Shown: one piece after another, positions 14,974 through 21,902 of the stretch | Numbering within the stretch: the stretch's first letter is position 1 | Layout of the letters: every line of letters begins with the position of its first letter | Source: Candidatus Poseidonia sp. | Lineage (GTDB): Archaea; Thermoplasmatota; Poseidoniia; Poseidoniales; Poseidoniaceae | DNA length: 34,489 nt | Assembly (NCBI GenBank): GCA_030827745.1 | Contig: JAURDW010000015.1 | Coordinates: forward strand, 1 to 34,489 | Reading direction: 5' to 3' | The notes under the pieces: model-generated | Database searches by the model: none | What the model was told of the DNA's origin: nothing | The model's input: the letters and a program-made list of their open reading frames with translations, nothing else | Program-made: the position numbers and the translations under genes

Positions 14974-16179
14974 ATGGCGGGCTACTTGGACCGGATTGGC
15001 GCTGGGCTCATCATCGCCCATCCGGAGATTCTGGATTTTGACCACGTGCCCGAGGAACTCGTTGGCCGAGAAGATATCCAAGAGGTGTTGGCCTCAAAAT
15101 TCACGACCGTAGGTTCGCCCGAAGGTGCCGCACGAGCGGTCATCACGGGGCCGGTGGGAAGCGGGAAAACCGTGCTCGCCAAAACCTTCTGTCGCGACCT
15201 CCGGCGCCACCTCTCGGGAAAGCGAGAAATCAACGTCGCTCATGTCAACTGCCGCAACGCTTCAACCAGCATGCGAGTTGCTCAACGCATCTTGCACCAG
15301 TTTGACCCTGGCCACCCCGACCGGGGTTTGTCGATGGGTGAATTGCTGATGAGTTTGCGAAAGATGCTGCGACGCACGTCCACGCACCTCATCGTCGTCC
15401 TCGACGAGGTTGACCACATGCTTCGCCGTTCGGGGGACGAATTGCTCTACCAACTTCTTCGCATCGATGAAGACCAGGAAGGGAAAGGGACGGTTTCTCT
15501 CATCCTCATCAGCCAAGAGCAGGTGCTGGATGTGCTCGAGACCGCGGTCTTGTCCAAGTTTGGCCAGTCAAACCACGTCCGCGTCCCGCCCTACAGCGTC
15601 GAGGGTCTCGAAGCCATCGCTCGCCAACGAGCGGAATTGGCCTTGGTACCCGGTACGTGGAACGACGGCATCGTTCGTTTGGTTGCCGAGCGAGCAGGGG
15701 CCAGCGGCGATGCCCGCCGTGCGATTGAATACCTCAGCAGCGCCGCTGAACGAGCTGAATTCCGTCAGGACGGTCATTCGGAGCAGGCCATCACCGTTGA
15801 GGACCTTCACCTCGTCAACGAAGAACTGGCGACCAACACAACGCAGCGATTGGAAATCGTTGACGATCTTCCTCCCCAAGGGATGTTGATTCTTTTGGCG
15901 ATGTGCCGGCGTCTGCGAACGGAAGAGTCGATGACCATGGGCGACGTTGAGGGGCTTTACGCCGTGGTCTGCGAAGAGTACGACCAGCGCCCGAAAAGCC
16001 ACACCACGTTGTGGAAACACATCAAGAACATCGAGCAAGAAGGCATCGTGACCAGCCGCGTGGCCACGGTTCCAGGAGGCCGAGGGCGCACGACCCATCT
16101 GAGCATGCCTCATTTCCTCCCAGCAGACCTCGCTCATCGTCTTGAATTGCTGCTTCCTAAACGGCTGGCCCGCCGTTGA
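14974..16179 (+). CDS. cdc6: Orc1/Cdc6 replication initiator
   Basis: The 401-residue protein is an ORC1/CDC6 AAA+ ATPase, the archaeal origin-binding initiator and helicase loader. It has a P-E-E-L-V-G-R-E box (27-33), Walker A GPVGSGKT (59-66), Walker B VVLDEVD (141-147), and a sensor-I region ending LILISQEQVLDVLE. The sensor-II segment contains G-D-A-R-R-A-I-E-Y-L. A C-terminal winged-helix domain (about 290-400) includes TTLWKHIKNIEQEGIV and a basic G-G-R-G-R wing. All ATPase residues are intact, unlike in the Orc-like protein encoded at 19.8-21.7 kb. The start is the ATG at 14974. Archaeal origins often lie beside this gene, but I see no clear origin boxes directly upstream. Confidence 0.92.
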   Translation: MAGYLDRIGAGLIIAHPEILDFDHVPEELVGREDIQEVLASKFTTVGSPEGAARAVITGPVGSGKTVLAKTFCRDLRRHLSGKREINVAHVNCRNASTSMRVAQRILHQFDPGHPDRGLSMGELLMSLRKMLRRTSTHLIVVLDEVDHMLRRSGDELLYQLLRIDEDQEGKGTVSLILISQEQVLDVLETAVLSKFGQSNHVRVPPYSVEGLEAIARQRAELALVPGTWNDGIVRLVAERAGASGDARRAIEYLSSAAERAEFRQDGHSEQAITVEDLHLVNEELATNTTQRLEIVDDLPPQGMLILLAMCRRLRTEESMTMGDVEGLYAVVCEEYDQRPKSHTTLWKHIKNIEQEGIVTSRVATVPGGRGRTTHLSMPHFLPADLAHRLELLLPKRLARR

Positions 16180-16202
16180 ACTTTGAAGCCGAGACGATGG
16201 GG

Positions 16203-16210
16203 CTAAATAC
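16203..16210 (+). promoter_or_regulatory. Candidate TATA box for rps6e operon
   Basis: CTAAATAC lies 37-44 bases upstream of the S6e ATG. The expected start of transcription is near 16232-16236, and an AGAGGTG ribosome binding site follows at 16235-16241. Confidence 0.4.
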
Positions 16211-16246
16211 GGGTCTCCAGTCGGTCAGTCCCCAAGAGGTGTTCTC

Positions 16247-16735
16247 ATGGCAGGAAACGATGCAGAATTTATCGCAGTGGTCAACGATACCGACCCGAAA
16301 AACGGCGGGAAATCCTACGCCCTCAAAATCACTGGAAACAACCACGCACAGATGCTCGGAAAGCGCATCGGCGACGTCGTTGACGGCTTGTTCGTTGGTG
16401 AAGGTGACAAAACCCTGAGCGGCTACAAACTCGAAATCACGGGCGGTTCGGACAAGACCGGCACCCCGATGCGCCGAGACCTTGAGGGAGGCAACCGGAA
16501 ATCCATTCTGGTCACCCAATCAACGGGTTACAAGGGCCAAGTTGTTGTGCACAAGGAAAAGGGCGGTGGCAAGAAGCGTTTCCGCTACAAGCCCGACGGA
16601 TTGCGCAAGCGACGCAACTTCCGCGGCAACACCGTCACGCAAGACACACGCCAAATCAACCTCCGAGTGGTTGAGGCTGGAAAGAAACCGCTCAACACCA
16701 TCCTCGCAACCGATGCAGAGGAATCGTCGGAGTGA
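16247..16735 (+). CDS. rps6e: Small-subunit ribosomal protein S6e
   Basis: This 162-residue protein is ribosomal protein S6e, which exists only in archaea and eukaryotes. Visible family features are the N-terminal beta-barrel with V-V-N-D-x-x-x-G-K-S-Y (11-24), the G-K-R-I-G-D-V-V-D-G segment (38-47), Y-K-L-E-I-T-G-G-S-D-K-x-G-x-P-M (59-74), and the basic stretch GGKKRFRYKPDGLRKRRNFRG, after which T-V-T-Q-D-T-R-Q-I-N-L is conserved. It heads the conserved archaeal cluster with aIF2 gamma and a PIN-domain protein, which follow immediately. The ATG at 16247 has a good ribosome binding site. The C-terminus is acidic. Confidence 0.95.
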   Translation: MAGNDAEFIAVVNDTDPKNGGKSYALKITGNNHAQMLGKRIGDVVDGLFVGEGDKTLSGYKLEITGGSDKTGTPMRRDLEGGNRKSILVTQSTGYKGQVVVHKEKGGGKKRFRYKPDGLRKRRNFRGNTVTQDTRQINLRVVEAGKKPLNTILATDAEESSE

Positions 16736-16761
16736 ACCCGAGAGGGTCATCGGCGGGCATG

Positions 16762-16768
16762 AAGGAGG
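16762..16768 (+). promoter_or_regulatory. Strong ribosome binding site for aIF2 gamma
   Basis: AAGGAGG sits nine bases before the ATG at 16778, one of the clearest Shine-Dalgarno sequences in the window, and it decides the start of the initiation factor. Confidence 0.7.
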
Positions 16769-16777
16769 ACGGGAAGC

Positions 16778-18016
16778 ATGGCACGAACGCTTCCCGCGCA
16801 ACCCGAAGTGAACATTGGCCTCGTTGGCCATGTGGACCACGGCAAAACCACGCTCACGCAAGCGCTGTCCGGCGTTTGGACCGACACCCATTCCGAAGAA
16901 CGCAAACGCGGGATTTCGATCAAATTGGGTTACGCCGACACGGCGTTTTACCAAGACGACAAAGGTCAATTTTACGCCACAGGAAAGCGACCCGATGGTG
17001 GCGAAGATGTCGAAGGCGAGTTGAAGCGTGTTGTGTCCTTTGTCGATGCACCCGGCCACGAGACCCTCATGGCCATCATGATCACGGGAGCATCCATCAT
17101 GGACGGTGCGATGTTGATGGTAGCGGCCAACGAGACCTGCCCGCAGCCTCAAACACGCGAGCATTTGATGGCCCTCGAGATTGCGGGGATTCAAAACATT
17201 GTCATCGTCCAAAACAAAATCGACCTCGTCTCGAAAGAACGAGCGCTTGAATCCCACAAGGAAATCAAAGCCTTCCTCAAGGGAACCATCGCTGAAAACG
17301 CTCCAGTCATCCCGGTTTCAGCCCACCACGATGTCAACCTTGATGTGTTGATCCAAGCGATTGAAGCCACGATTCCAACACCGGACCGTTCCAAGGACAA
17401 GCGCTCCATCATGCACGTTGCTCGCTCGTTTGACATCAACCGTCCGGGCACCCGCCCCTCCAAACTCAAAGGTGGCGTCATCGGAGGAAGCATCGTTGAA
17501 GGCGAATTCAACGAAGGCGATGCGGTCGTTATCGGGCCGGGACGTAAGGTTGAGAAAGGGAACAAGTCAACTTGGGAACCGATTGAAGCCGTTGTCAGCA
17601 GCATGCAGGGCGGTGGCCTAAATCTTGACACGATGCACGCAGGAGGGCTGTGCGGCATGGCCACCTTCCTCGACCCCTCCATCACCAGTTCCGACAACCT
17701 CTCAGGGCAAGTGGTGGCTCGAAAAGGCGACCTGCCGGAGATTCATTCCTCTGTCTCGATCAGCGTCAACCTGATGAGTCATATGGTGGCCGGCGACGGT
17801 GAATCACCTGAGAAAATCCAGCCGCTCCGCAACAACGAGATGCTGATGCTCAATGTGGCCACGGCCACCTCCGTTGGCGTCACGAAAAATGCGGAGAAAA
17901 CACGGACAGACCTTGAACTCCGCCTTCCTATCTGTGCAGATAAAGGTCAGCGTATTTCGCTCTCTCGCCGCATCGGTTCTCGCTGGCGACTCATCGGCTA
18001 CGGCACCATCGAATGA
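16778..18016 (+). CDS. eif2g: Translation initiation factor aIF2 subunit gamma, zinc knuckle lost
   Basis: The 412-residue GTPase is the gamma subunit of archaeal initiation factor 2, which brings initiator methionyl-tRNA to the ribosome. G1 is GHVDHGKT (17-24), switch 1 is R-G-I-S-I-K-L-G-Y-A (about 44-53), G3 is DAPGHE, and G4 is NKID. Domain II and III beta-barrels follow, with the P-G-T-R-P-S-K-L-K-G-G-V-I-G-G-S segment typical of the family. In most aIF2 gamma proteins a four-cysteine zinc knuckle sits between switch 1 and G3. Here that stretch (about 54-86) keeps its length but has no cysteine at all. The gene lies between rps6e and the PIN-domain gene, as in other archaea. Confidence 0.94.
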   Translation: MARTLPAQPEVNIGLVGHVDHGKTTLTQALSGVWTDTHSEERKRGISIKLGYADTAFYQDDKGQFYATGKRPDGGEDVEGELKRVVSFVDAPGHETLMAIMITGASIMDGAMLMVAANETCPQPQTREHLMALEIAGIQNIVIVQNKIDLVSKERALESHKEIKAFLKGTIAENAPVIPVSAHHDVNLDVLIQAIEATIPTPDRSKDKRSIMHVARSFDINRPGTRPSKLKGGVIGGSIVEGEFNEGDAVVIGPGRKVEKGNKSTWEPIEAVVSSMQGGGLNLDTMHAGGLCGMATFLDPSITSSDNLSGQVVARKGDLPEIHSSVSISVNLMSHMVAGDGESPEKIQPLRNNEMLMLNVATATSVGVTKNAEKTRTDLELRLPICADKGQRISLSRRIGSRWRLIGYGTIE

Positions 18017-18026
18017 GGTTGGTGCG

Positions 18027-18404
18027 ATGCAGCATGTGCTCATCGATGCTTGCGGTTGGGTCGCATGCATGGACGCTCAGTTGAACGTGGAGCGTGAGTT
18101 GGAGGCGCTGCTTGGCCCGTGTGCTTGGGCTGTGCTTCCTTCGGTGATTGAGGAATTGGAACGGCTTCAACATCAAAGGACCCGCTCAAAGCCGCTCTTG
18201 CTGAACCTGCTTGAACAAAAATCCAGCGTGGTCGAACCACCTGTTAAGGGCCATACGGACGACGAATTGCTCGCCCTTTCCATCGAGAGGTCGTGGGCTG
18301 TTTTGACGGTCGACACCGTCCTCAAGCGCCGCCTTTACGAGGCGAACATCACGGTGGTTGAGGTCAGACAAAACAACCATTTGGCTCTCATTGACTCGCT
18401 GTAA
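18027..18404 (+). CDS. PIN-domain nuclease-like protein (Fcf1/Utp24-type)
   Basis: The 126-residue protein is a single PIN domain. It has the N-terminal acid in V-L-I-D-A-C (D7), an E-E-L-E-R-L helix (42-47), the G-H-T-D-D-E-L-L-A-L box (75-84), and the last strand A-V-L-T-V-D-T-V-L-K-R-R (91-102, D96), so the acidic metal-binding set is present. Archaeal homologues next to aIF2 gamma resemble the eukaryotic rRNA-processing nuclease Fcf1/Utp24, and a role in rRNA maturation is the best inference. There is no antitoxin gene beside it, which argues against a VapBC toxin. The ATG at 18027 follows the aIF2 gamma stop by ten bases; an earlier in-frame start would lie inside that gene. Confidence 0.8.
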   Translation: MQHVLIDACGWVACMDAQLNVERELEALLGPCAWAVLPSVIEELERLQHQRTRSKPLLLNLLEQKSSVVEPPVKGHTDDELLALSIERSWAVLTVDTVLKRRLYEANITVVEVRQNNHLALIDSL

Positions 18405-18409
18405 GCGAC

Positions 18410-18706
18410 CTAGGGGAGCGTAAACAGCACGTCGTCTCCGTGACCGTCAAGCCAACCGATTTTGACTCCTGCATCGATCCAAGCGTGCGCATAGTTGATC
18501 GCTCCAAAAGCTCGTACGAGGTCTCCAATGCCGAGAAAGTGTTGAGCATCTGCGGCGTAATCGTCCGCCATGCGAAGCATCACGGTCAACTTTTGACCCT
18601 CAACACTGGCTTCATCAACCGTGCGTGTGGCCTTCGCTCGGGCCCTTTTCGTGATGTCCAAATAATGCTCAACCCGTTGAACGGTAAGGGAAGTCAGTTC
18701 GGACAT
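18410..18706 (-). CDS. DUF357 family protein
   Basis: This 98-residue all-helical protein matches DUF357, a small archaeal family. It shows R-V-E-H-Y-L-D-I-T-K-R-A (11-22), a central M-A-D-D-Y-A-A-D-A-Q-H-F-L helix, and the highly characteristic G-D-L-V-R-A-F-G-A-I-N-Y-A-H-A-W-I-D-A-G run (61-80). No function is established for DUF357; the helical-hairpin fold suggests protein or nucleotide binding. It is the last gene of a minus-strand unit: its ATG shares a base with the stop of the beta-propeller gene (TGATG), so translation is coupled. It converges with the PIN-domain gene, with five bases between the stops. Confidence 0.85.
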   Translation of the reverse strand: MSELTSLTVQRVEHYLDITKRARAKATRTVDEASVEGQKLTVMLRMADDYAADAQHFLGIGDLVRAFGAINYAHAWIDAGVKIGWLDGHGDDVLFTLP

Positions 18707-19758
18707 CAGGCATCGCCCTCCTTGATTCTCCCAAGCAGACGGCGAGCATCTTCACTGCGCCCCAAGGCCTCGTAAAGTTCGATAGCTAACGACACTTTCC
18801 CCAAATCCTCTGCTTCCTGAGCCCGAAGAAACATTTGGCGGCGCTCTTCCCAATTCCGAGCCATCGCCGCTTCAGCCACCGCCTTGTAACGGCCCTCGCG
18901 CTCTGCTTCTGAAAGATGAGGGGCCGTCCATCGGCGAACCAATCCATCTCTCGTAGCGGTTGCCATGGCGTCGGGGGTGCAAAGAACAAGCAAGTCCCCG
19001 AGGTTCATGCGCTCCGTAAGCGGGCGCTCTTCGTCTTCGTCGTTTCGAACCGTTGAAAGCGACACAAGGTGCCCCTCAATCCCGAGCACCCACCAACCGT
19101 CGCCAGAACGAACAGCATCCATCGGTTCGAGAGAATCGCTTTCCAAACGTTCGAGTTGGTCCCAACCAAACGGATGGGGAACGCCTTCCCACAAACCACC
19201 ATCGGCACTTTGCAGGAGCAATCGTCCGTTTTCAAGTGTTGAACACCAACTCCAAGAGCGGTCTTCAATGCGTCGTTTTTTGTCATCTCCCGTCAATCGT
19301 CCGCACCAAAGGCAACCTTCGGGGTCCTGCCAAATCAGATGTTCCCGGTCAAGCCAGCCCACGAGACGGCGCACGGGGCCGCTGTCAACGCGGCGAATGC
19401 CTCGGCCTTGATTGGAAAAAAGATGCAGTTGCCCCTTGCGACCGGCGAGCACCCAGCCCCCACCAGGGCGGGCGGCAAGGTCGCTGAAGCCCCCTGGAGT
19501 GCTCCGACCCTCGCTGACCAAAACTCCCGTTGAGGAATCCATGATGTAGAAGCCGTGCGCCGCGAGCAAACCGATGGACCCCTGCACGGCACGAGCAGCA
19601 TGGACTTTGAACGGGACCTGCACCTTCCAGCGAACACTTCCATCGGATTCCAACAGAATCAAATCCAGTCCCGAACTCACCACCATACCGCCTTCCACGG
19701 CAGCCATGGTGGCCAAACGAGCATCAGCCTGCCACGACCATGCCACGTTCCACGACAT
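18706..19758 (-). CDS. Beta-propeller protein with helical C-terminal tail
   Basis: The 350-residue protein is built of repeated four-strand blades with WD40/PQQ-like character: successive segments such as GGMVVSSGLDLILLESDGSVRW, G-S-I-G-L-L-A-A-H-G-F-Y-I-M-D, GGGWVLAGRKGQLHLFSNQG and NGRLLLQSADGGLWEGV recur at roughly 40-residue spacing. About 280 residues make a six- or seven-bladed propeller. The last ~70 residues (from HLSEAEREGRY) are helical, with a TPR-like ending (AIELYEALGRSEDARRLL). No signal peptide or catalytic motif is seen, so it is likely a cytoplasmic interaction platform. The ATG at 19758 overlaps the stop of the AAA+ gene as TGATG, and its own stop overlaps the DUF357 start in the same way. 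The three products may work as a complex. Confidence 0.65.
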   Translation of the reverse strand: MSWNVAWSWQADARLATMAAVEGGMVVSSGLDLILLESDGSVRWKVQVPFKVHAARAVQGSIGLLAAHGFYIMDSSTGVLVSEGRSTPGGFSDLAARPGGGWVLAGRKGQLHLFSNQGRGIRRVDSGPVRRLVGWLDREHLIWQDPEGCLWCGRLTGDDKKRRIEDRSWSWCSTLENGRLLLQSADGGLWEGVPHPFGWDQLERLESDSLEPMDAVRSGDGWWVLGIEGHLVSLSTVRNDEDEERPLTERMNLGDLLVLCTPDAMATATRDGLVRRWTAPHLSEAEREGRYKAVAEAAMARNWEERRQMFLRAQEAEDLGKVSLAIELYEALGRSEDARRLLGRIKEGDA

Positions 19759-21707
19759 CAAGCCTCACCTCCTTTGAGGGCGCCCCAAGCGAGAAGTTGC
19801 GCCCGAGCCGCCTGAGTAAGCATATACTTCCGTGTTCGCCCGGAAGGTCGGACTTGTAAAATACCGTGCTTGAGAAGGCGGTTACTGATCTGCGAGAGCC
19901 TCGATCGTTTGATGTCCAGATGTTGCAAGATTTCTGCGTCTGAGGGAGAAAACGCTCGCTGATTCGAAACGCCAACGACATAGGTCTCGGCGATGCTGAG
20001 TGAGCCGAGGGCGATTTTGTCAAGCGCGTAGGATTCCTTCGCACCCAAGCGTTCCGCCCGCCGGCTGGAGAAAAAATCCACCAGATGTTGAACGTCGTTA
20101 TCGGGGGCGACCTTGTTTTTTCCAGTGAGCAGCTGCAGCAAGGCGTTGAGCACGGTCCGGTCAACCGAAGAAAGGGGCGACTCCGACAGGTCAACAGGGA
20201 CGTCCAGAGCAGCCCCCGGGGTTGCAGGCAAGGCCTCGCCATTCACTTCGTCATCTCTAACGGTTTCACCTGCGTAGGGAAAAACATCCGTTTCTGGGGC
20301 GGGTAAGCCAACTTCATCGTGAATTAAGGCAGCCGAATCGCCCTCTTCCACCAGCGCCTCTTCGGGTTCAGCCATCGAGGACTCTTCAACCCACCATTCA
20401 GCGGCCTCCGAATAATCCTCAAGCCGAACAGGCCGGTTCCTGGCATCTTCTTTGATGGATTCAGTGGCCGAAAGCGAGACCTTGTTCCGGCCGACAAGGC
20501 TCCCGAAGGTCCCGCTTCTCACCGGTGTGCGGGTGGAGTGGTTGGAGGCGTCGATGATGTCGCTTGCGAAGTCGTCGGGTTTGAGCGGATCGTCGCCGGT
20601 GAGGGAGCGCTCAAGCCGGTCAATGTCCAAATCAAACCCAGGGCGGTCTGGTTCAAGCGGTTGTTCCTCCTCTTCATCGAATGAACCTGCAACCCCCGAG
20701 GCAGCGGCGGTTTCATCGCGCTGATTCCACGGCATGGAGGCGTCGATGATGTGTCCTGAATCCTTCGTCGTCGGCCCCCCCATCCTTTCGTCTACCGTCT
20801 TGGGGTGTTCGTTGAGATGTGCCTGTGAAGGGCCTTCCTTGCGCTCTTGGTTCCAAATGCCCCCTCTTTGTTGAGGCTCGTCACGAGGTTGCAAGCGCGC
20901 CGAGGTGTCAAAATGAGGCGGGGCCACCCCCTCCGCATGCTGGATGCGAATCTTGTCCACTGCATCACGCAGCACCGCCAAAACTTCAGCCGGATAACCG
21001 CTGCATCCTTCGAGGAGAGTTTCGGCATCTTGCAGGGTAAAGTTGCTGTTGACCACGCCAATTTCCCGAAGCCGTTGCTCAACCAACTCAACCACATCGG
21101 TGGGCGTAAACGGTGAAAGCAGGAACCTTTCAAAACCGGTGATCACCGTTGCAGGAAGATGGTTTCGCTCCCGGACATCGCACACCAAAATCACGATGGC
21201 GTTCAACCTTTCAAGGGAGGAATGAGCATCTCGAAGAGCAACGTCAACAACTGAAAAGTCGCTTGCAGGAACGTCGATGACCACCAGAGGGAGTTTATCG
21301 CTGTACGCATACATTTCCGTCACCAATCGGTTCACCAATTCGGTGCGCTCCGGCAACGTTTCGCCCCCGATCAATTGCTGATAGCACATCTCGAGCATGG
21401 CTTGGGCAGGCGCCTGAGCGGGAAGGTGATCTATCGAGATGAACGCTCCTGCATAGGGCTTCAGACAGCGAACCAGCGACGTCCGGCCAGACCCCAATGG
21501 ACCGGTCAGCATGATGCGACGAGCCGTCCCCAATTTCAGATAGGTCCGAAGAAGACCGAACTCCTCGGACCGACCAATGAGTTTCCCTGCATCCCCGGCT
21601 TCGAGCGGACGGGTGGAGAACGGGTTGACATCGAGGAGAGGCAATCCATAGAAGCGTGATTCCTGCACCATAATGGCCAAACGAACTTCAGGTATTTGAT
21701 GTTTCAT
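19758..21707 (-). CDS. Orc/Cdc6-like AAA+ protein with degenerate ATPase site and C-terminal winged helix
   Basis: The 649-residue protein has three parts. Residues ~25-255 form an AAA+ domain with an L-I-G-R-S-E-E box (43-49), a Walker A-like G-P-L-G-S-G-R-T (69-76) in which the essential Lys is Arg75, and a Walker B-like VVIDVPASD (142-150) lacking the Glu after Asp145. A sensor-like stretch and a helical lid follow. Residues ~260-530 are low-complexity, acidic and proline-rich. Residues ~530-649 are a winged-helix DNA-binding domain with I-L-Q-H-L-D-I-K-R-S-R-L-S-Q-I-S-N-R-L and a basic P-S-G-R-T-R-K-Y wing. ATP may bind, but hydrolysis is doubtful. The layout resembles Orc1/Cdc6 with a long insert, or a STAND-like regulator. 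It starts at 21707, or at the second ATG at 21671, facing the CGTTAAT array. Confidence 0.7.
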   Translation of the reverse strand: MKHQIPEVRLAIMVQESRFYGLPLLDVNPFSTRPLEAGDAGKLIGRSEEFGLLRTYLKLGTARRIMLTGPLGSGRTSLVRCLKPYAGAFISIDHLPAQAPAQAMLEMCYQQLIGGETLPERTELVNRLVTEMYAYSDKLPLVVIDVPASDFSVVDVALRDAHSSLERLNAIVILVCDVRERNHLPATVITGFERFLLSPFTPTDVVELVEQRLREIGVVNSNFTLQDAETLLEGCSGYPAEVLAVLRDAVDKIRIQHAEGVAPPHFDTSARLQPRDEPQQRGGIWNQERKEGPSQAHLNEHPKTVDERMGGPTTKDSGHIIDASMPWNQRDETAAASGVAGSFDEEEEQPLEPDRPGFDLDIDRLERSLTGDDPLKPDDFASDIIDASNHSTRTPVRSGTFGSLVGRNKVSLSATESIKEDARNRPVRLEDYSEAAEWWVEESSMAEPEEALVEEGDSAALIHDEVGLPAPETDVFPYAGETVRDDEVNGEALPATPGAALDVPVDLSESPLSSVDRTVLNALLQLLTGKNKVAPDNDVQHLVDFFSSRRAERLGAKESYALDKIALGSLSIAETYVVGVSNQRAFSPSDAEILQHLDIKRSRLSQISNRLLKHGILQVRPSGRTRKYMLTQAARAQLLAWGALKGGEA

Positions 21708-21740
21708 TCACTGACGTGGGCCAAAGGACATGTTACAACC

Positions 21741-21833
21741 CGTTAATCGGAAAGCCAAGACTGAGTTTTCCGTTGAGTTAACGCCCAATTAACGCACCCC
21801 TAACGCGTTAATCAAAGCGTTAAATCCGTTAAT
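21741..21833. repeat. Array of six CGTTAAT-type repeats
   Basis: Within 93 bases the heptamer CGTTAAT or a one-mismatch variant occurs six times: plus orientation at 21741-21747, 21806-21812, 21818-21824 (CGTTAAA) and 21827-21833; minus orientation at 21777-21783 (GTTAACG) and 21788-21794 (ATTAACG). A further partial CTAACG at 21800-21805 forms an imperfect palindrome with the copy at 21806. The array fills the divergent gap between the AAA+/winged-helix gene and HMG-CoA reductase. It could be an operator cluster for either gene or an initiator-binding site. Confidence 0.75.
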
Positions 21834-21902
21834 TCCGCCACTCGGCGCGGGAGGCGATTCATTCAAAGAACGGCTCGGCCACCCACCCAACTGGGGACAA
21901 CC

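Noticed and set aside
18027-18404. VapC toxin of a toxin-antitoxin pair
   Set aside because: No antitoxin gene is adjacent, and the position after aIF2 gamma matches the conserved Fcf1-like PIN gene of archaea.
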